A DNA stretch of 28,844 nucleotides from a virus, in IMG/VR virus record IMGVR_UViG_3300029798_000024, positions 1-28,844 of that record; one strand, given 5' to 3'. A program made the position numbers and the translations under genes. This document shows positions 14,307-22,210 of the stretch, in pieces (the stretch's first letter is position 1; each line of letters begins with the position of its first letter). The notes beneath the pieces were generated by a model, which was not told where the DNA came from, ran no database searches, and saw only the letters and a list, made by a program, of their open reading frames with translations.

Positions 14307-15852
14307 CCGCTACGGGCAAATGATCCGCTACGCGCACTCCGCGCAGCAGACGATGAACAAGGGGCAAATCTACCCGGTGCGCCCGCTTGACATTGAAAAA
14401 CTCATTACGGCTCGCGACTCGCAAACCCTTCGCAGTTTGTCCGGTCGATTATTCACCAACATGGGCGTTCCCCGTTGTGCCGTCGGTCAGATTGCCGACT
14501 TTTCCATTGGTGAGGCATGGCTTCCATCCTATCGCGTGCAGTCGGACGCCGATGCCGGAAAACGCGTGGCAGGATTCATGCGGGACGTTTGGTTTCCCAA
14601 CTGCGACGTGCGCGGTGGGTTCTACGACTGGCAAACCTTATTGTGGTTGACAATTATAGAGCTTTATCGGGACGGGGATTGCTTCTGGGCGCTTATTAAA
14701 GGCGATGACGGATTCCCGAGAATCCAAATCATCCGCGCACACCGGATAGGGAACGGTGGCAATGGCGGCGGGTATTCAAACGAGATTCAATCCGGCAAGT
14801 GGCAGGGATTGAAAATTCACGACGGGATCATTACCTGGCCAAGCGGAAGGGTAGCAGCCTATCGCCACTTGTTAGGAGACGGCATGGATGACTTCGAGGA
14901 TATTGACGCCGCGAACATGATTCACATCATGTCACCTGATTATGCCGATCAATACCGGGGACTCCCAGCGTTCACTCACGCAATTGACGATTTTCTATCA
15001 ATGCTCAGTTCCAACACGGATGAGCGCATTCGCATGCAGATTGTGTCGCGCATGTATCTGACCGTGTTCAACGAAACCGGAGGCCCGGACCTTGATGACC
15101 CGCGCTCTATCATGCAACCGGGCGTTGATAGTAACAATCCGCTTCAACCTCGCGACGTTACTGCAACGGAAATTTCCGGCGGCATCACCTACTTTCAGGC
15201 GGGTGGAGGCGAGAAGATCGAGCAAACCAAGCACGAGAATCCTGGTGACATTTACAACAACTTCAACGATCGCATGATTCGATCATCGCTCGTTGGAATC
15301 AAGTGGCCGATGGCGCTCGTTTGGCAGGCTGCCGGACAAGGCACCGCTGAGCGCACGGAAATAATGAAGGCCCGCCGAACTGTGGTAGCATGTCAGAAAC
15401 GAATCCGTTATGCAGCACGCCGCGCGTTTGGATGGGCATACAGCGTATTTGCCGATCCGTCCACAAGTCCGAAAGATAGCCGATGGGCGCAAGCGTTGCC
15501 GGTTCTTAATTACCCGTTCTCATGGGACTTCACCACACCGCCGCGCATCACCGTTGACGACGGGCGCGAATCAAAGGCGATGTTAGACGAATGGCGTGCA
15601 GGTGCTCGAAACCTCTGCGACATAATCGAAACGCAGACCGTTGCCGAGTTTTACGCGGCACGCGCTGATGAAATCGCAATCCGCAAAGTAATCGCCCGCC
15701 AAAAAGCGGAAGAGGCCAGCAAGTCCAGCGGATTCGACATCACGATTGACGACCGGGAAATGGCGATGCTTACGCCTAACGAGGTTTCTCCATCCGCCAC
15801 AATGGACGCGGAAGAAACCACAACCGAAAAGCCAACCACTCAAGACGAATGA
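14296..15852 (+). CDS. Portal protein, lambda gpB type
   Basis: 518 residues. The portal forms the ring at the head vertex through which DNA enters and leaves and to which the tail joins. Marks of the lambda-type family are the N-terminal TARDSQTLRSLSGRLFTNMG (about 36-55), YDWQTLLWLTIIELYRDGDCFWAL (about 112-135, the conserved 'W------dGe-f'), NMIHIMSPDYADQYRGLPAFTHAI (about 209-232) and the later GIKWPMALVWQAAGQGTAERTEIMKARR. The C-terminus is acidic and disordered-looking (EETTTEKPTTQDE). Gene order (terminase, small gene, portal, protease) is that of lambda. It overlaps the protease gene by four bases (ATGA). Confidence 0.88.
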   Translation: MLVDRYGQMIRYAHSAQQTMNKGQIYPVRPLDIEKLITARDSQTLRSLSGRLFTNMGVPRCAVGQIADFSIGEAWLPSYRVQSDADAGKRVAGFMRDVWFPNCDVRGGFYDWQTLLWLTIIELYRDGDCFWALIKGDDGFPRIQIIRAHRIGNGGNGGGYSNEIQSGKWQGLKIHDGIITWPSGRVAAYRHLLGDGMDDFEDIDAANMIHIMSPDYADQYRGLPAFTHAIDDFLSMLSSNTDERIRMQIVSRMYLTVFNETGGPDLDDPRSIMQPGVDSNNPLQPRDVTATEISGGITYFQAGGGEKIEQTKHENPGDIYNNFNDRMIRSSLVGIKWPMALVWQAAGQGTAERTEIMKARRTVVACQKRIRYAARRAFGWAYSVFADPSTSPKDSRWAQALPVLNYPFSWDFTTPPRITVDDGRESKAMLDEWRAGARNLCDIIETQTVAEFYAARADEIAIRKVIARQKAEEASKSSGFDITIDDREMAMLTPNEVSPSATMDAEETTTEKPTTQDE

Positions 15853-16700
15853 AGACAATCACGCCGACGATCTCAATGCTCAGAATGTTAGCCAGCATCA
15901 AAGGCGAGCATTGGATGATTCGACCCGACATGATCGAGCGCCATGCGCTTGCCGCCTTGGACGTGCCGAGCTTCAAATCCGAAAGCGACGATGACGAGGA
16001 AGATTATTTCATCACCCGACCCGAACCGGCAATCGACGCAAACGGAGTTGGCAGGGTCTCGGTGGCTGGAACGCTATTGGATAGCTGCCCGCCAATTTAT
16101 GAACGGCTTGGAATCGTCACATGCTATCCGACAATCATAAACGAGGCGCAATCCCTAATCGCCAAGGGAGCCAGGTCGATTCTGTTTGTCGTGGATTCTC
16201 CCGGCGGAATGGTTGGCGGAAACGCTGAAACTTGCGGAGCCATCAAGTCGTTAGGAGTTCCAACCGCCGCATTCGCCGTTGGCATGGCTTGCTCCGCAGC
16301 ATATAAAATTGCCGCAAGCACTGATTTGATTATTGCCACTCCATCCGCAGAGGTTGGAAACATTGGAGTAATTCTGTCATGGGCGGATTGCACCGGATTC
16401 TGGCAAGAGATGGGTATTGAGATGAAGGCGCTCACCAATAAAGGCGCTGATTTGAAAAGCACGTTCCACCTCGAGCCTAACGCAAACCAGCTTGTTTTTC
16501 TGCAAGAAAAAATTGACCAAATGGGAGCTGACTTCCGCGAATGGATCGAAACAAACCGCCCGCAAGTTGATGCTGAGGTTTTCCGCGCCGGATGGTATTG
16601 CGGACTCGCCGCAGAAAGCATGGGACTGATTGACGGCATGGGAACAATCGAAGACGCATCGGAAGAGCTTGCAACCAGAAATTTTGACATCGGCAAATAA
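15849..16700 (+). CDS. Prohead protease, S49/SppA-like (lambda gpC type)
   Basis: 283 residues with a ClpP/SppA-like crotonase fold. VDSPGGMVGG (115-124) forms the oxyanion region, Ser149 in GMACSAAY is the nucleophile, and the general-base lysine should be Lys203 in the TNKGADLKS segment. TPSAEVGNIGVI (164-175) is the usual conserved stretch between them. It processes scaffold and capsid proteins during head maturation. Unlike lambda gpC, no scaffold is fused to its C-terminus; the scaffold is a separate gene 34 bases downstream. The N-terminal 60 residues are probably a self-cleaved or targeting part. Confidence 0.85.
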   Translation: MKTITPTISMLRMLASIKGEHWMIRPDMIERHALAALDVPSFKSESDDDEEDYFITRPEPAIDANGVGRVSVAGTLLDSCPPIYERLGIVTCYPTIINEAQSLIAKGARSILFVVDSPGGMVGGNAETCGAIKSLGVPTAAFAVGMACSAAYKIAASTDLIIATPSAEVGNIGVILSWADCTGFWQEMGIEMKALTNKGADLKSTFHLEPNANQLVFLQEKIDQMGADFREWIETNRPQVDAEVFRAGWYCGLAAESMGLIDGMGTIEDASEELATRNFDIGK

Positions 16701-16734
16701 CAACCCAACCTAACCACGAATCCAACCAAACATT

Positions 16735-17181
16735 ATGATCTTCACTCAAAAAGGAATCAAGGAAGCGCTCGCCGCGAAAGACGCCGAGATTGCAAGTCTC
16801 ACTTCAGACCTATCCGCCGCCAACATCCGCCTCGAAGAAATGAAGGGAGCGAACGAGCGAATTGCGGAATTGGAGCAAGGTGCGACTGAAGCTGCCGAGC
16901 AACTCGCCACGGCTAACGCTGCCACCGCCTCGGTCAAAGCCGAACTAGCCACCGCGCAAGCAGCCATCGCCGCGCATCCGGCCGCGCTTCAAGCTGCTTT
17001 AGAATCCGCATCAGCGCAGGCGGTTCAAATCGCCGCCGCCGCCGGTCTTGCCGCTCCGCTTGTCTCGACCGCCACCAACGAATCCGCCGGAATCGCTCTT
17101 TCACAATCCGCGTTCGATGCTCTCGACGCCACCGCGAAAATGAATTTCCGCAAGAATCCTAAAAACAAAATCAACGACTAA
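16735..17181 (+). CDS. Capsid scaffolding protein
   Basis: 148 residues, mostly Ala/Glu/Gln/Thr with heptad periodicity (EIASLTSDLSAANIRLEEMK; ERIAELEQGATEAAEQLATA), so an elongated coiled coil. The C-terminus is basic (MNFRKNPKNKIND), as needed for contact with the capsid inside. Small coiled-coil proteins between protease and coat gene are scaffolds in many tailed phages. Neither enzymatic motif nor signal peptide is present. Its leader (caacccaacctaaccacg... ) lacks a Shine-Dalgarno. Degradation by the upstream protease is expected. Confidence 0.75.
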   Translation: MIFTQKGIKEALAAKDAEIASLTSDLSAANIRLEEMKGANERIAELEQGATEAAEQLATANAATASVKAELATAQAAIAAHPAALQAALESASAQAVQIAAAAGLAAPLVSTATNESAGIALSQSAFDALDATAKMNFRKNPKNKIND

Positions 17182-17218
17182 TCCAATCCAATCCAATCCA
17201 ATCCAACCAAACTGAATT
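17181..17218 (+). repeat. ATCCA pentanucleotide repeat in the capsid gene leader
   Basis: Five tandem ATCCA units (17181-17205) followed by ACCAA fill the 37-bp gap between scaffold and coat genes. The leader has no G until close to the ATG and no Shine-Dalgarno, although the coat protein must be made in the highest amount. Confidence 0.85.
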
Positions 17219-18397
17219 ATGGCCGCTCCTACTACCAATAACACCCTTACCAATCTAATCCCAGACTTTTACGCGACCGTCGACGTTGTCGCTCGCGAGC
17301 TTGTCGGCTTCCTTCCCGCCGTGATGCGCGACCCCGTTGCGGATCGCGTGGCAGTTGGGCAAACCCTCCGCGTGCCTCAGACTCCCGCCAACGCCGCAGG
17401 CAAGGATATTGTCCCCGCCATGGCGCTCCCCGCAGCCGCGAATCAAACCATCGGAAACGCATCGCTGACTCTAACCAAGTCCCGCAGCTTCCCGTTCTCA
17501 TGGTCCGCTGAAGATCGCTACGCAGTCAACCAAGGCCCCGGCACTCTCTCGCTAAATCAGCAGCAGATCGCCCAGGCCATCCGCGCTTGTGTGAACGAAA
17601 TCGAAACCGACGTTGCCACCGCCGCTTATCTTGGCGCAAGTCGCGCCGTGGCCGTTGCTGATACCAGCTCGTTTAAGGGAACGCTGGCAGACATTGCCCT
17701 GCAAAAAAAAGTGCTGGACGATAACGGCGCTCCCGGCAGCGACCGTCACATGGTCATTTCCACGACCGGCGGCGCGGCCCTTCGCACGCTTGGGCAGCTC
17801 ACCAAGGCTAATGAGGCTGGAACCGCTGACACGCTCCGCAATGGCACGCTGCTAGACATTCACGGTTTTGGAATCCGCGAATCGGCGCAAATCCAATCGC
17901 CCGCAATCGGCACCACTTCCACCGCCGTCCTCGCTTCCACGGCGACCACGGTCGGGCAGACGAGCTTCACGCTAAAAGCAACCGGCAGCGGCACCATCGT
18001 TGCTGGTGACGTTGTGACTATCGGAGTCGGCGGCGATACCAACAAGTACGTTGTCGCGACTTCCACTGCAACCACTTCCGTTAGTGGTGCGACCTTCACA
18101 ATCAATGCTCCTGGATTGCGCGTGGCACAGGGCGCGGCGGAGCATGCCGTGGCAGTCGTGGCAAAGTCGGATCGCTCTATCGCATTCGCCCGCCCCGGCA
18201 TCTTGCTTGCAACGCGCTTGCCGGTTTATGACGGATTCGACCTTGCCATCATGCGCGAGGTTGTCACCGATCCAATCAGCGGCATCAGCTTCGAGTTCGC
18301 GGTTTATCCTGGCTATCGCATGGCAACCTTTGAAGTTGCCGCCGCATGGGGCGTCAAGGTGCTTCGCCCCGAATTCGTTTCCTGTCTTCTGGGGTAA
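17219..18397 (+). CDS. Major capsid protein, P22 coat type
   Basis: 392 residues. The N-terminal part (NTLTNLIPDFYATVDVVARELVG) and the stretch GQTLRVPQTP...LTLTKSRSFPFSWSAEDRYAVNQG match, from memory, the P22 gene 5 coat family, an HK97-fold capsid lineage. GTIVAGDVVTIGV (about 257-269) resembles the P22-type 'G-L-AGDvfTI' segment of the inserted domain. The C-terminus LAIMREVVTDPISGISFEFAVYPGYRMATFEVAAAWGVKVLRPE is typical of the last strands. Thr/Ala-rich segments in the middle may be a surface domain. The strong terminator 20 bases after the stop would end or reduce transcription here. Confidence 0.85.
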   Translation: MAAPTTNNTLTNLIPDFYATVDVVARELVGFLPAVMRDPVADRVAVGQTLRVPQTPANAAGKDIVPAMALPAAANQTIGNASLTLTKSRSFPFSWSAEDRYAVNQGPGTLSLNQQQIAQAIRACVNEIETDVATAAYLGASRAVAVADTSSFKGTLADIALQKKVLDDNGAPGSDRHMVISTTGGAALRTLGQLTKANEAGTADTLRNGTLLDIHGFGIRESAQIQSPAIGTTSTAVLASTATTVGQTSFTLKATGSGTIVAGDVVTIGVGGDTNKYVVATSTATTSVSGATFTINAPGLRVAQGAAEHAVAVVAKSDRSIAFARPGILLATRLPVYDGFDLAIMREVVTDPISGISFEFAVYPGYRMATFEVAAAWGVKVLRPEFVSCLLG

Positions 18398-18416
18398 CTG
18401 ATGGTGTTCATGGAAG

Positions 18417-18453
18417 CCGGGGCGGGTGGAAACGCCCGTCCCGGTTTTGTTTT
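18417..18453 (+). terminator. Rho-independent terminator after the capsid gene
   Basis: A 12-bp stem (18417-18428 with 18433-18444, two G-T pairs) closed by a GAAA tetraloop, followed by TTTTGTTTT. It sits 20 bases after the coat stop. It may reduce transcription into the tail genes relative to the coat gene. The T-run pairs with AAG before the stem, which lengthens the hairpin. Confidence 0.88.
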
Positions 18454-18469
18454 CCAACCTAACAAAACA

Positions 18470-19033
18470 ATGCAAAAGATTATGCTCGAATTACTGGCGG
18501 AAAAGGTCTTGACCGTAACCGCGAACAATGGATCCGCCGCAACCGTTCGCCGGGTCGCGCAATCCGGCAGCAATACCAACTACATCGTGACCGAGCTTGC
18601 CGCCGGAGCATCAACAATCATCGGCCCGTTCATGGGAGTTAGGGAATACGCAATTGAAGCAAACGGAGCATTGCCGACATATACGATCACCGATCCGGCA
18701 AGCGGACGTGACGCCGTGACGAAATATCCGGCAGATGGCGCAATCGCGATTTCAAACAGCCTAGCCGTAATCACCAAGGGCAGCGCTGCCGCGATGACTC
18801 TGGCAGCTCCTACGCTGGATGAAGATGGCACAATTCTGAAAGTCATCAGCGCAACAGCTTTTGCGCATTTCGTCACAGCCGAAAACTTGCTTATTAATGA
18901 CGGCACCAGCGGAGGCGCAAAAGACATGATCGAATTTCCGGCATACGTCGGAGGGGCCATAACGCTTGCCGCCTACGGTGGCGAATGGTATGTAATGGAT
19001 GGGTATAGCGTAGGGGTATCGGTAACGGTCTAA
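18470..19033 (+). CDS. Structural or head-completion protein of unknown type
   Basis: 187 residues from the ATG at 18470; the frame is open back to 18401, but that part is the terminator. The protein has a run of beta-rich, Gly/Ala/Thr-rich segments (AAGASTIIGPFMGVREYAIE; AEFPAYVGGAITLAAYGGEWYV-like ending) and no cysteine or enzymatic motif. It resembles small head-decoration or tail-attachment proteins in composition only. The position right after the coat gene is where decoration or head-completion proteins are encoded. The leader ccaacctaacaaaaca has no Shine-Dalgarno. Confidence 0.6.
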   Translation: MQKIMLELLAEKVLTVTANNGSAATVRRVAQSGSNTNYIVTELAAGASTIIGPFMGVREYAIEANGALPTYTITDPASGRDAVTKYPADGAIAISNSLAVITKGSAAAMTLAAPTLDEDGTILKVISATAFAHFVTAENLLINDGTSGGAKDMIEFPAYVGGAITLAAYGGEWYVMDGYSVGVSVTV

Positions 19034-19036
19034 TCA

Positions 19037-19369
19037 ATGTCACTCCTAACAGCATTCGCCGCCGCCGCGTCCAAAGCCGCCGGCGCCGTAATCGGGATGG
19101 AAAAGATCACCATCGGAACCGGGCCGCCTGTTGACGCCGTGCTTGGCGAGGTCATGGATGACCGGACCTATGTCGACTTCGGGCATGACCAGCAACAGAC
19201 GCTCACAGCCGTTGTGCGGCTCGCTGACTGGCTTGTTGGCTATGCCGCGCCGGGGACTCCATACATCGGCAAGAAAGCGGTGGCGCGAGGCGTGGAGTTC
19301 CGCGTTGAGACTGTCAATATCGGCCAGGCGTTCGTCACCGTGAAATTCCAAAACACCGGGAAATCGTAA
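19037..19369 (+). CDS. Head-tail connector candidate
   Basis: 110 residues. It begins with a helix SLLTAFAAAASKAAGAVIG and continues with beta segments (EKITIGTGPPVDAVLGEV; DWLVGYAAPGTP; KKAVARGVEFRVETVN). The N-terminal helix followed by small beta domain is the look of head-closure or tail-attachment proteins such as lambda FII, but no direct match was recognised. The gene order (after coat, before tail genes) supports this. The stop is inside a short AAATCG/CGATTT inverted repeat. Confidence 0.6.
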   Translation: MSLLTAFAAAASKAAGAVIGMEKITIGTGPPVDAVLGEVMDDRTYVDFGHDQQQTLTAVVRLADWLVGYAAPGTPYIGKKAVARGVEFRVETVNIGQAFVTVKFQNTGKS

Positions 19370-19390
19370 CCGGAAAGTGCGATTTTTCTT
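19361..19390 (+). terminator. Weak terminator-like hairpin
   Basis: AAATCG (19361-19366) pairs with CGATTT (19380-19385) across 13 bases, followed by TTCTT. The stem is short and AT-rich and the stop codon lies in the loop, so it may be only a weak terminator. It overlaps the start of the ligase promoter region. Confidence 0.3.
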
Positions 19391-19417
19391 GCGTCGGATA
19401 TGGTTTTTCGGTATTTT
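19389..19417 (+). promoter_or_regulatory. Promoter-like pair before the ligase gene
   Basis: TTGCGT (19389-19394), 17 bases, then TATTTT (19412-19417). The GTG at 19424 lies 7 bases after the -10 box and 35 bases from the start of the -35 box, nearly the geometry of the other internal modules. Each box matches the consensus at four of six positions. Confidence 0.45.
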
Positions 19418-19423
19418 TCCACC

Positions 19424-19957
19424 GTGAGCGCCGCCCTGCTGATTTCCGATATTCCAGCCGATCCTGCCGGATGGTGGATTTCCGAGAAATATGACGGCGT
19501 TCGCGCCATCTGGACCGGCACGAAGCTGATGAGCCGGAATGGAAACGATCTTCGCGCCCCGGCATGGTTTGTTGCCGGCCTGCCGGATTGCCGCTTGGAC
19601 GGCGAGTTGTGGATGGGGCGCGGTAGGTTTGACGATCTTGTTTCCACGATCCAGCGCAAAGATTCCAATTGGGAAGGCGTTCGCTATATGGTTTTCGATC
19701 TTGCGGACCCTTCCATGCCGTTTGAAGAGCGCAACGCGATTCTTTCCATACTGCCTCCAATCGGGCATCTTGAGGCAGTCAACCACCGCGCCTGCAAGGG
19801 CCACAGTGACCTTGACGCCACTGAGGCGGCTATTGTTGCCGCTGGCGGTGAGGGATGCGTCTTGCGCCGTCCCGGTCACCTTTACCGCCCTGGACGCGCC
19901 GGGGACGTTGTGAAGGTGAAACGTCTAACGAAAGACGTTGACCGCTGGCAGGGCTGA
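19424..19957 (+). CDS. ATP-dependent DNA ligase catalytic domain (LigE-like), lacking the OB domain
   Basis: 177 residues from GTG 19424; ATG 19400 (185 residues) is the alternative, but the promoter spacing and the family-like start favour GTG. The nucleotidyltransferase motifs are all present: motif I EKYDGVRA with Lys22 that takes AMP, SRNGND (37-42), motif III LDGELW with Glu61, VFDL (90-93), motif IV EGCVLRRP (143-150) and motif V VVKVKR (162-167). The protein ends at DVDRWQG, where ligases begin the OB-fold domain that carries motif VI, so this domain is absent. LigE-like signs are ADPAGWW and APAWFVAGLPDC...LDGELWMGRGRF. No signal peptide is present. It would seal nicks if the OB domain is dispensable, or be another nucleotidyltransferase. 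It sits among head-completion genes and looks like an inserted moron gene. Confidence 0.85.
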   Translation: MSAALLISDIPADPAGWWISEKYDGVRAIWTGTKLMSRNGNDLRAPAWFVAGLPDCRLDGELWMGRGRFDDLVSTIQRKDSNWEGVRYMVFDLADPSMPFEERNAILSILPPIGHLEAVNHRACKGHSDLDATEAAIVAAGGEGCVLRRPGHLYRPGRAGDVVKVKRLTKDVDRWQG

Positions 19958-19960
19958 CTT

Positions 19961-19989
19961 TTGACATCCGCCACCTATCCGCCAAGGTC
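19961..19989 (+). promoter_or_regulatory. Internal promoter-like module B, 34 nt before a GTG start
   Basis: TTGACA (19961-19966), 17 bases, then AAGGTC (19984-19989), with GTG at 19995. It shares TTGACATCCGC and GTCGCGCCGTG exactly with module A at 13961 and has the same 34-base spacing; 26 of 37 bases agree. It begins 3 bases after the ligase stop. Confidence 0.55.
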
Positions 19990-19994
19990 GCGCC

Positions 19995-20714
19995 GTGGTC
20001 AAGGCGTCGATGGATATGGGCATGTTGGAACGCTCGTTGAGAAAATCAGCGAAAGCGTTCGGCGAAACAACCGCGCAATCGGTTAGGCGTTGGGGAGTTT
20101 CAACGTGCCGAAAGCTGGCGGTGGAAACATCCGCATTCGGGCAAACCGGAACTTTCAAGACTCAGAAGCAGGCTATTGAAAATGACGCCAAGAAAGTCCT
20201 TCACGTCTATCCAGACGAGTTTGGAAACAATACCGGGATCATCACGGCGAAAAACAAGAAGCTTCTTTTGTCGGCGGAAGCCGTGAACGATTGGATAGAG
20301 CTTAACCGCACCGGTCGCAACGGACGGACGCCGAAAAAAGGATTGCCATCAGAAGAAAGAAAATGCTGCAAGGCAACCACGTTCAGGTCGGCAATGCGGA
20401 TACGATTCAAGCACGCTGGCATGGCGAAGGGCGGATGGCTTGGCGCGGGGATGGAAATCGCCCGCGAAGTTGGCGGTGGATACAAGGATGTAATCGGAAA
20501 GAATTTCATGTCCTACGCGCAAAAGTTTTCGCACATGGGGACGGCGACAAAACCCCAACCGGGATGGAAACCGTTCACAAATCTAATCAATCGCGTTCCT
20601 CACGTATCGCGTCCTAACGTGCTTCATCGAAACGGAATACAAGAGGCCGTGAAGTGGGGCGGAATACGGGCGCTGAGTTGGTATAAACAAGCATTAGCCG
20701 CAAAACTGAAATGA
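19995..20714 (+). CDS. Tail-completion or minor tail protein candidate
   Basis: 239 residues from GTG 19995 (ATG 20010 is an alternative). It is a basic protein with helical N-terminus (MLERSLRKSAKAFGETTAQSVRRWG), then KLAVETSAFGQTGTFKTQKQAIENDAKK and a C-terminus with several RFKHAGMAKGGW and WGGIRALSWYKQALAAKLK blocks. Composition and position suit the HK97 gp10 / lambda Z class of tail-completion proteins (DNA- or tail-end-binding), but there is no firm match. It overlaps the next gene by 4 bases (ATGA). Confidence 0.55.
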   Translation: MVKASMDMGMLERSLRKSAKAFGETTAQSVRRWGVSTCRKLAVETSAFGQTGTFKTQKQAIENDAKKVLHVYPDEFGNNTGIITAKNKKLLLSAEAVNDWIELNRTGRNGRTPKKGLPSEERKCCKATTFRSAMRIRFKHAGMAKGGWLGAGMEIAREVGGGYKDVIGKNFMSYAQKFSHMGTATKPQPGWKPFTNLINRVPHVSRPNVLHRNGIQEAVKWGGIRALSWYKQALAAKLK

Positions 20715-21154
20715 CCGCCGAACTAGCCAAACAATCCATCCTCGACTGGATCACTGCCAACCACGCCCATTTTCCGATCCTCGCCGGAATCGAAACCCGC
20801 ACGATGGGTGACACTGAAAATACCGTCTTTCCGTTCATCGGAATCATGGAAACCGGAATCACCACGCTTGTTGACGGCGGCGTAATCATGCACGGAGTGG
20901 ATGACATTACCGCCCAGGTTGACGTAATCAGCGTGCCGGAATCGGAAGCCGACGCCGGGACCAGTCTCGCCAACCACAACCTGATTGTGGACGCGGTTTG
21001 GCAAATCCTCGCCAATCGCGACGGCATCTTGTTTTGCGAAGAGCGGAACAACTGCCGGATCTTTGACATCCGCGCATCTTCTCCAACAATGACTGCGAAT
21101 GACGGCCACCGGGTCAGCACAATCCCTCTCACGATCATAGCCTGTCCAATCTAA
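20711..21154 (+). CDS. Tail terminator-like protein
   Basis: 147 residues. Its order (after a Z-like protein and before the tail tube) is that of lambda gpU, which ends the tail tube. Visible segments: LAKQSILDWITANHAHFPIL, a beta region (VFPFIGIMETGITTLVDGGV; ITAQVDVISVPES), a helix (NHNLIVDAVWQILANRDG) and a final strand STIPLTIIACPI. This alternation of a helix and beta strands fits the gpU fold. The call is by order and secondary-structure pattern, not by a sequence match. Confidence 0.55.
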   Translation: MTAELAKQSILDWITANHAHFPILAGIETRTMGDTENTVFPFIGIMETGITTLVDGGVIMHGVDDITAQVDVISVPESEADAGTSLANHNLIVDAVWQILANRDGILFCEERNNCRIFDIRASSPTMTANDGHRVSTIPLTIIACPI

Positions 21155-21166
21155 CCAATCAATCAA

Positions 21167-21598
21167 ATGGCATCAGCAGCAACAGTTTACGGCGGCGGGC
21201 AATACGGCCTCGCAACGGATGTTTCAGCGACCGGACTTGTCGCCGCGACAAATCCTTTCACGAAGTCAAGCAAGACGGCGGAAGCGCCTGATCACATCGG
21301 GAATACCTGCATGGTTTCCATCTATGACCCGCGCTGTGAAGTCAGCATGGAAGGTGTGGTTGCGGCAAAAGGCACCGGCATGGTCGGGACCATCGGCGGA
21401 TTGATTACGCTCTCAAACACCACGAAAAACACCCGCTTGCGCTTGTCTGAAAACCTTGTTTCAGCGGCCACGACCGGCGCGGGAATCATCCTGACGGACT
21501 ACTCTCTCACACCGGAACAATCCGGGTTTGAAAAGGGCAGCTTGAAAGGCGTTTACTTCGCTTATCTCGACACTACTTCAACTTACAGCGCATCGTAG
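21167..21598 (+). CDS. Major tail tube protein candidate
   Basis: 143 residues, beta-rich and Gly/Thr/Ala-rich (TVYGGGQYGLATDVSATGLV; ISMEGVVA-like centre CEVSMEGVVAAKGTGMVGTIGGL; SLTPEQSGFEKGSLKGVYFAYL). Position directly before the chaperone/tape-measure genes is that of the major tail protein in siphoviruses. Highest tail expression would be expected, but there is no internal promoter. The leader caatcaatcaaatgg is C/A-rich without Shine-Dalgarno. Size is at the small end for tube proteins. Confidence 0.6.
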   Translation: MASAATVYGGGQYGLATDVSATGLVAATNPFTKSSKTAEAPDHIGNTCMVSIYDPRCEVSMEGVVAAKGTGMVGTIGGLITLSNTTKNTRLRLSENLVSAATTGAGIILTDYSLTPEQSGFEKGSLKGVYFAYLDTTSTYSAS

Positions 21599-21609
21599 CG
21601 CATCCGCTT

Positions 21610-22203
21610 ATGACAAATGAAATGGTTGGACAATACAGCAAGCACACCGGGGACATCAACCTAGCCGCCGCAATCATGGCGTGCCAAGTTCCGTTGGACC
21701 CTGATAACCCGGTTCGCCTGATAGAATCCGCGCCGGATCAAAAGTGCTACGCGAGCTTTCACCTAATGGAACGCTCCGAGGACGGCACGACGGAAACGGA
21801 AAAGCTGATGGAACATTGGAGCGGGTTTGTCACCGATGATCCCTTGCCACTTGATCACGGCTTCCGCCATATCTGCGATTTCATCCGATCGCGTGCCAAG
21901 GGCGTCAGAATGAATACATCGGACTGGATTGACTACGCTGTTGAGTATTGCGCGGAGCGTGGTGTAAAGCTGCCGGGGCTGACCAATCTGCAATCCGTTC
22001 CGGCATTCGTCAACGCGCTGCCGTTCGCCATGCAAAGCTACATCCTCGCTTTTGTATTCAATCGTGATTACTGCCTGCAACTTTATCGGAACGCCCGCCG
22101 CGCAAAGTTCATGGCATCAGATGACGGGATAAGGCATTCAATGATCGACCGGGCTTTGCCGCAGTGGAAAACGAAAGAACTCCTATCGAGACTCCAAGGA
22201 TAA
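21610..22203 (+). CDS. Protein of unknown function between tail tube and tail chaperone
   Basis: 197 residues. Mixed alpha/beta composition with several cysteines (MACQVPLDPDNPVRLIES; CYASFHLMERSEDGTTETEKLMEHWSG; DWIDYAVEYCAERGVKLPG; FNRDYCLQLYRNARRAKF). No family is recognised. Lambda has no extra gene at this place between tube and chaperone, so it is an addition or a fused or duplicated chaperone-region gene. It has the same strand and tight spacing (7 bases to the next start). Confidence 0.6.
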   Translation: MTNEMVGQYSKHTGDINLAAAIMACQVPLDPDNPVRLIESAPDQKCYASFHLMERSEDGTTETEKLMEHWSGFVTDDPLPLDHGFRHICDFIRSRAKGVRMNTSDWIDYAVEYCAERGVKLPGLTNLQSVPAFVNALPFAMQSYILAFVFNRDYCLQLYRNARRAKFMASDDGIRHSMIDRALPQWKTKELLSRLQG

Positions 22204-22210
22204 CTAACAA

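Noticed and set aside
18401-18469. Earlier start for the 18470 gene
   Set aside because: The extra sequence is the terminator hairpin and its T-run.
19046-19879. 277-residue reverse-strand frame over connector and ligase genes
   Set aside because: Ligase motifs on the forward strand decide the coding strand.
21062-21076. 15-base match to promoter module A (TTTGACATCCGCGCA)
   Set aside because: It lies inside the tail-terminator gene, encodes FDIRA in frame, lacks the downstream GTCGCGCC block, and the next start is over 90 bases away.
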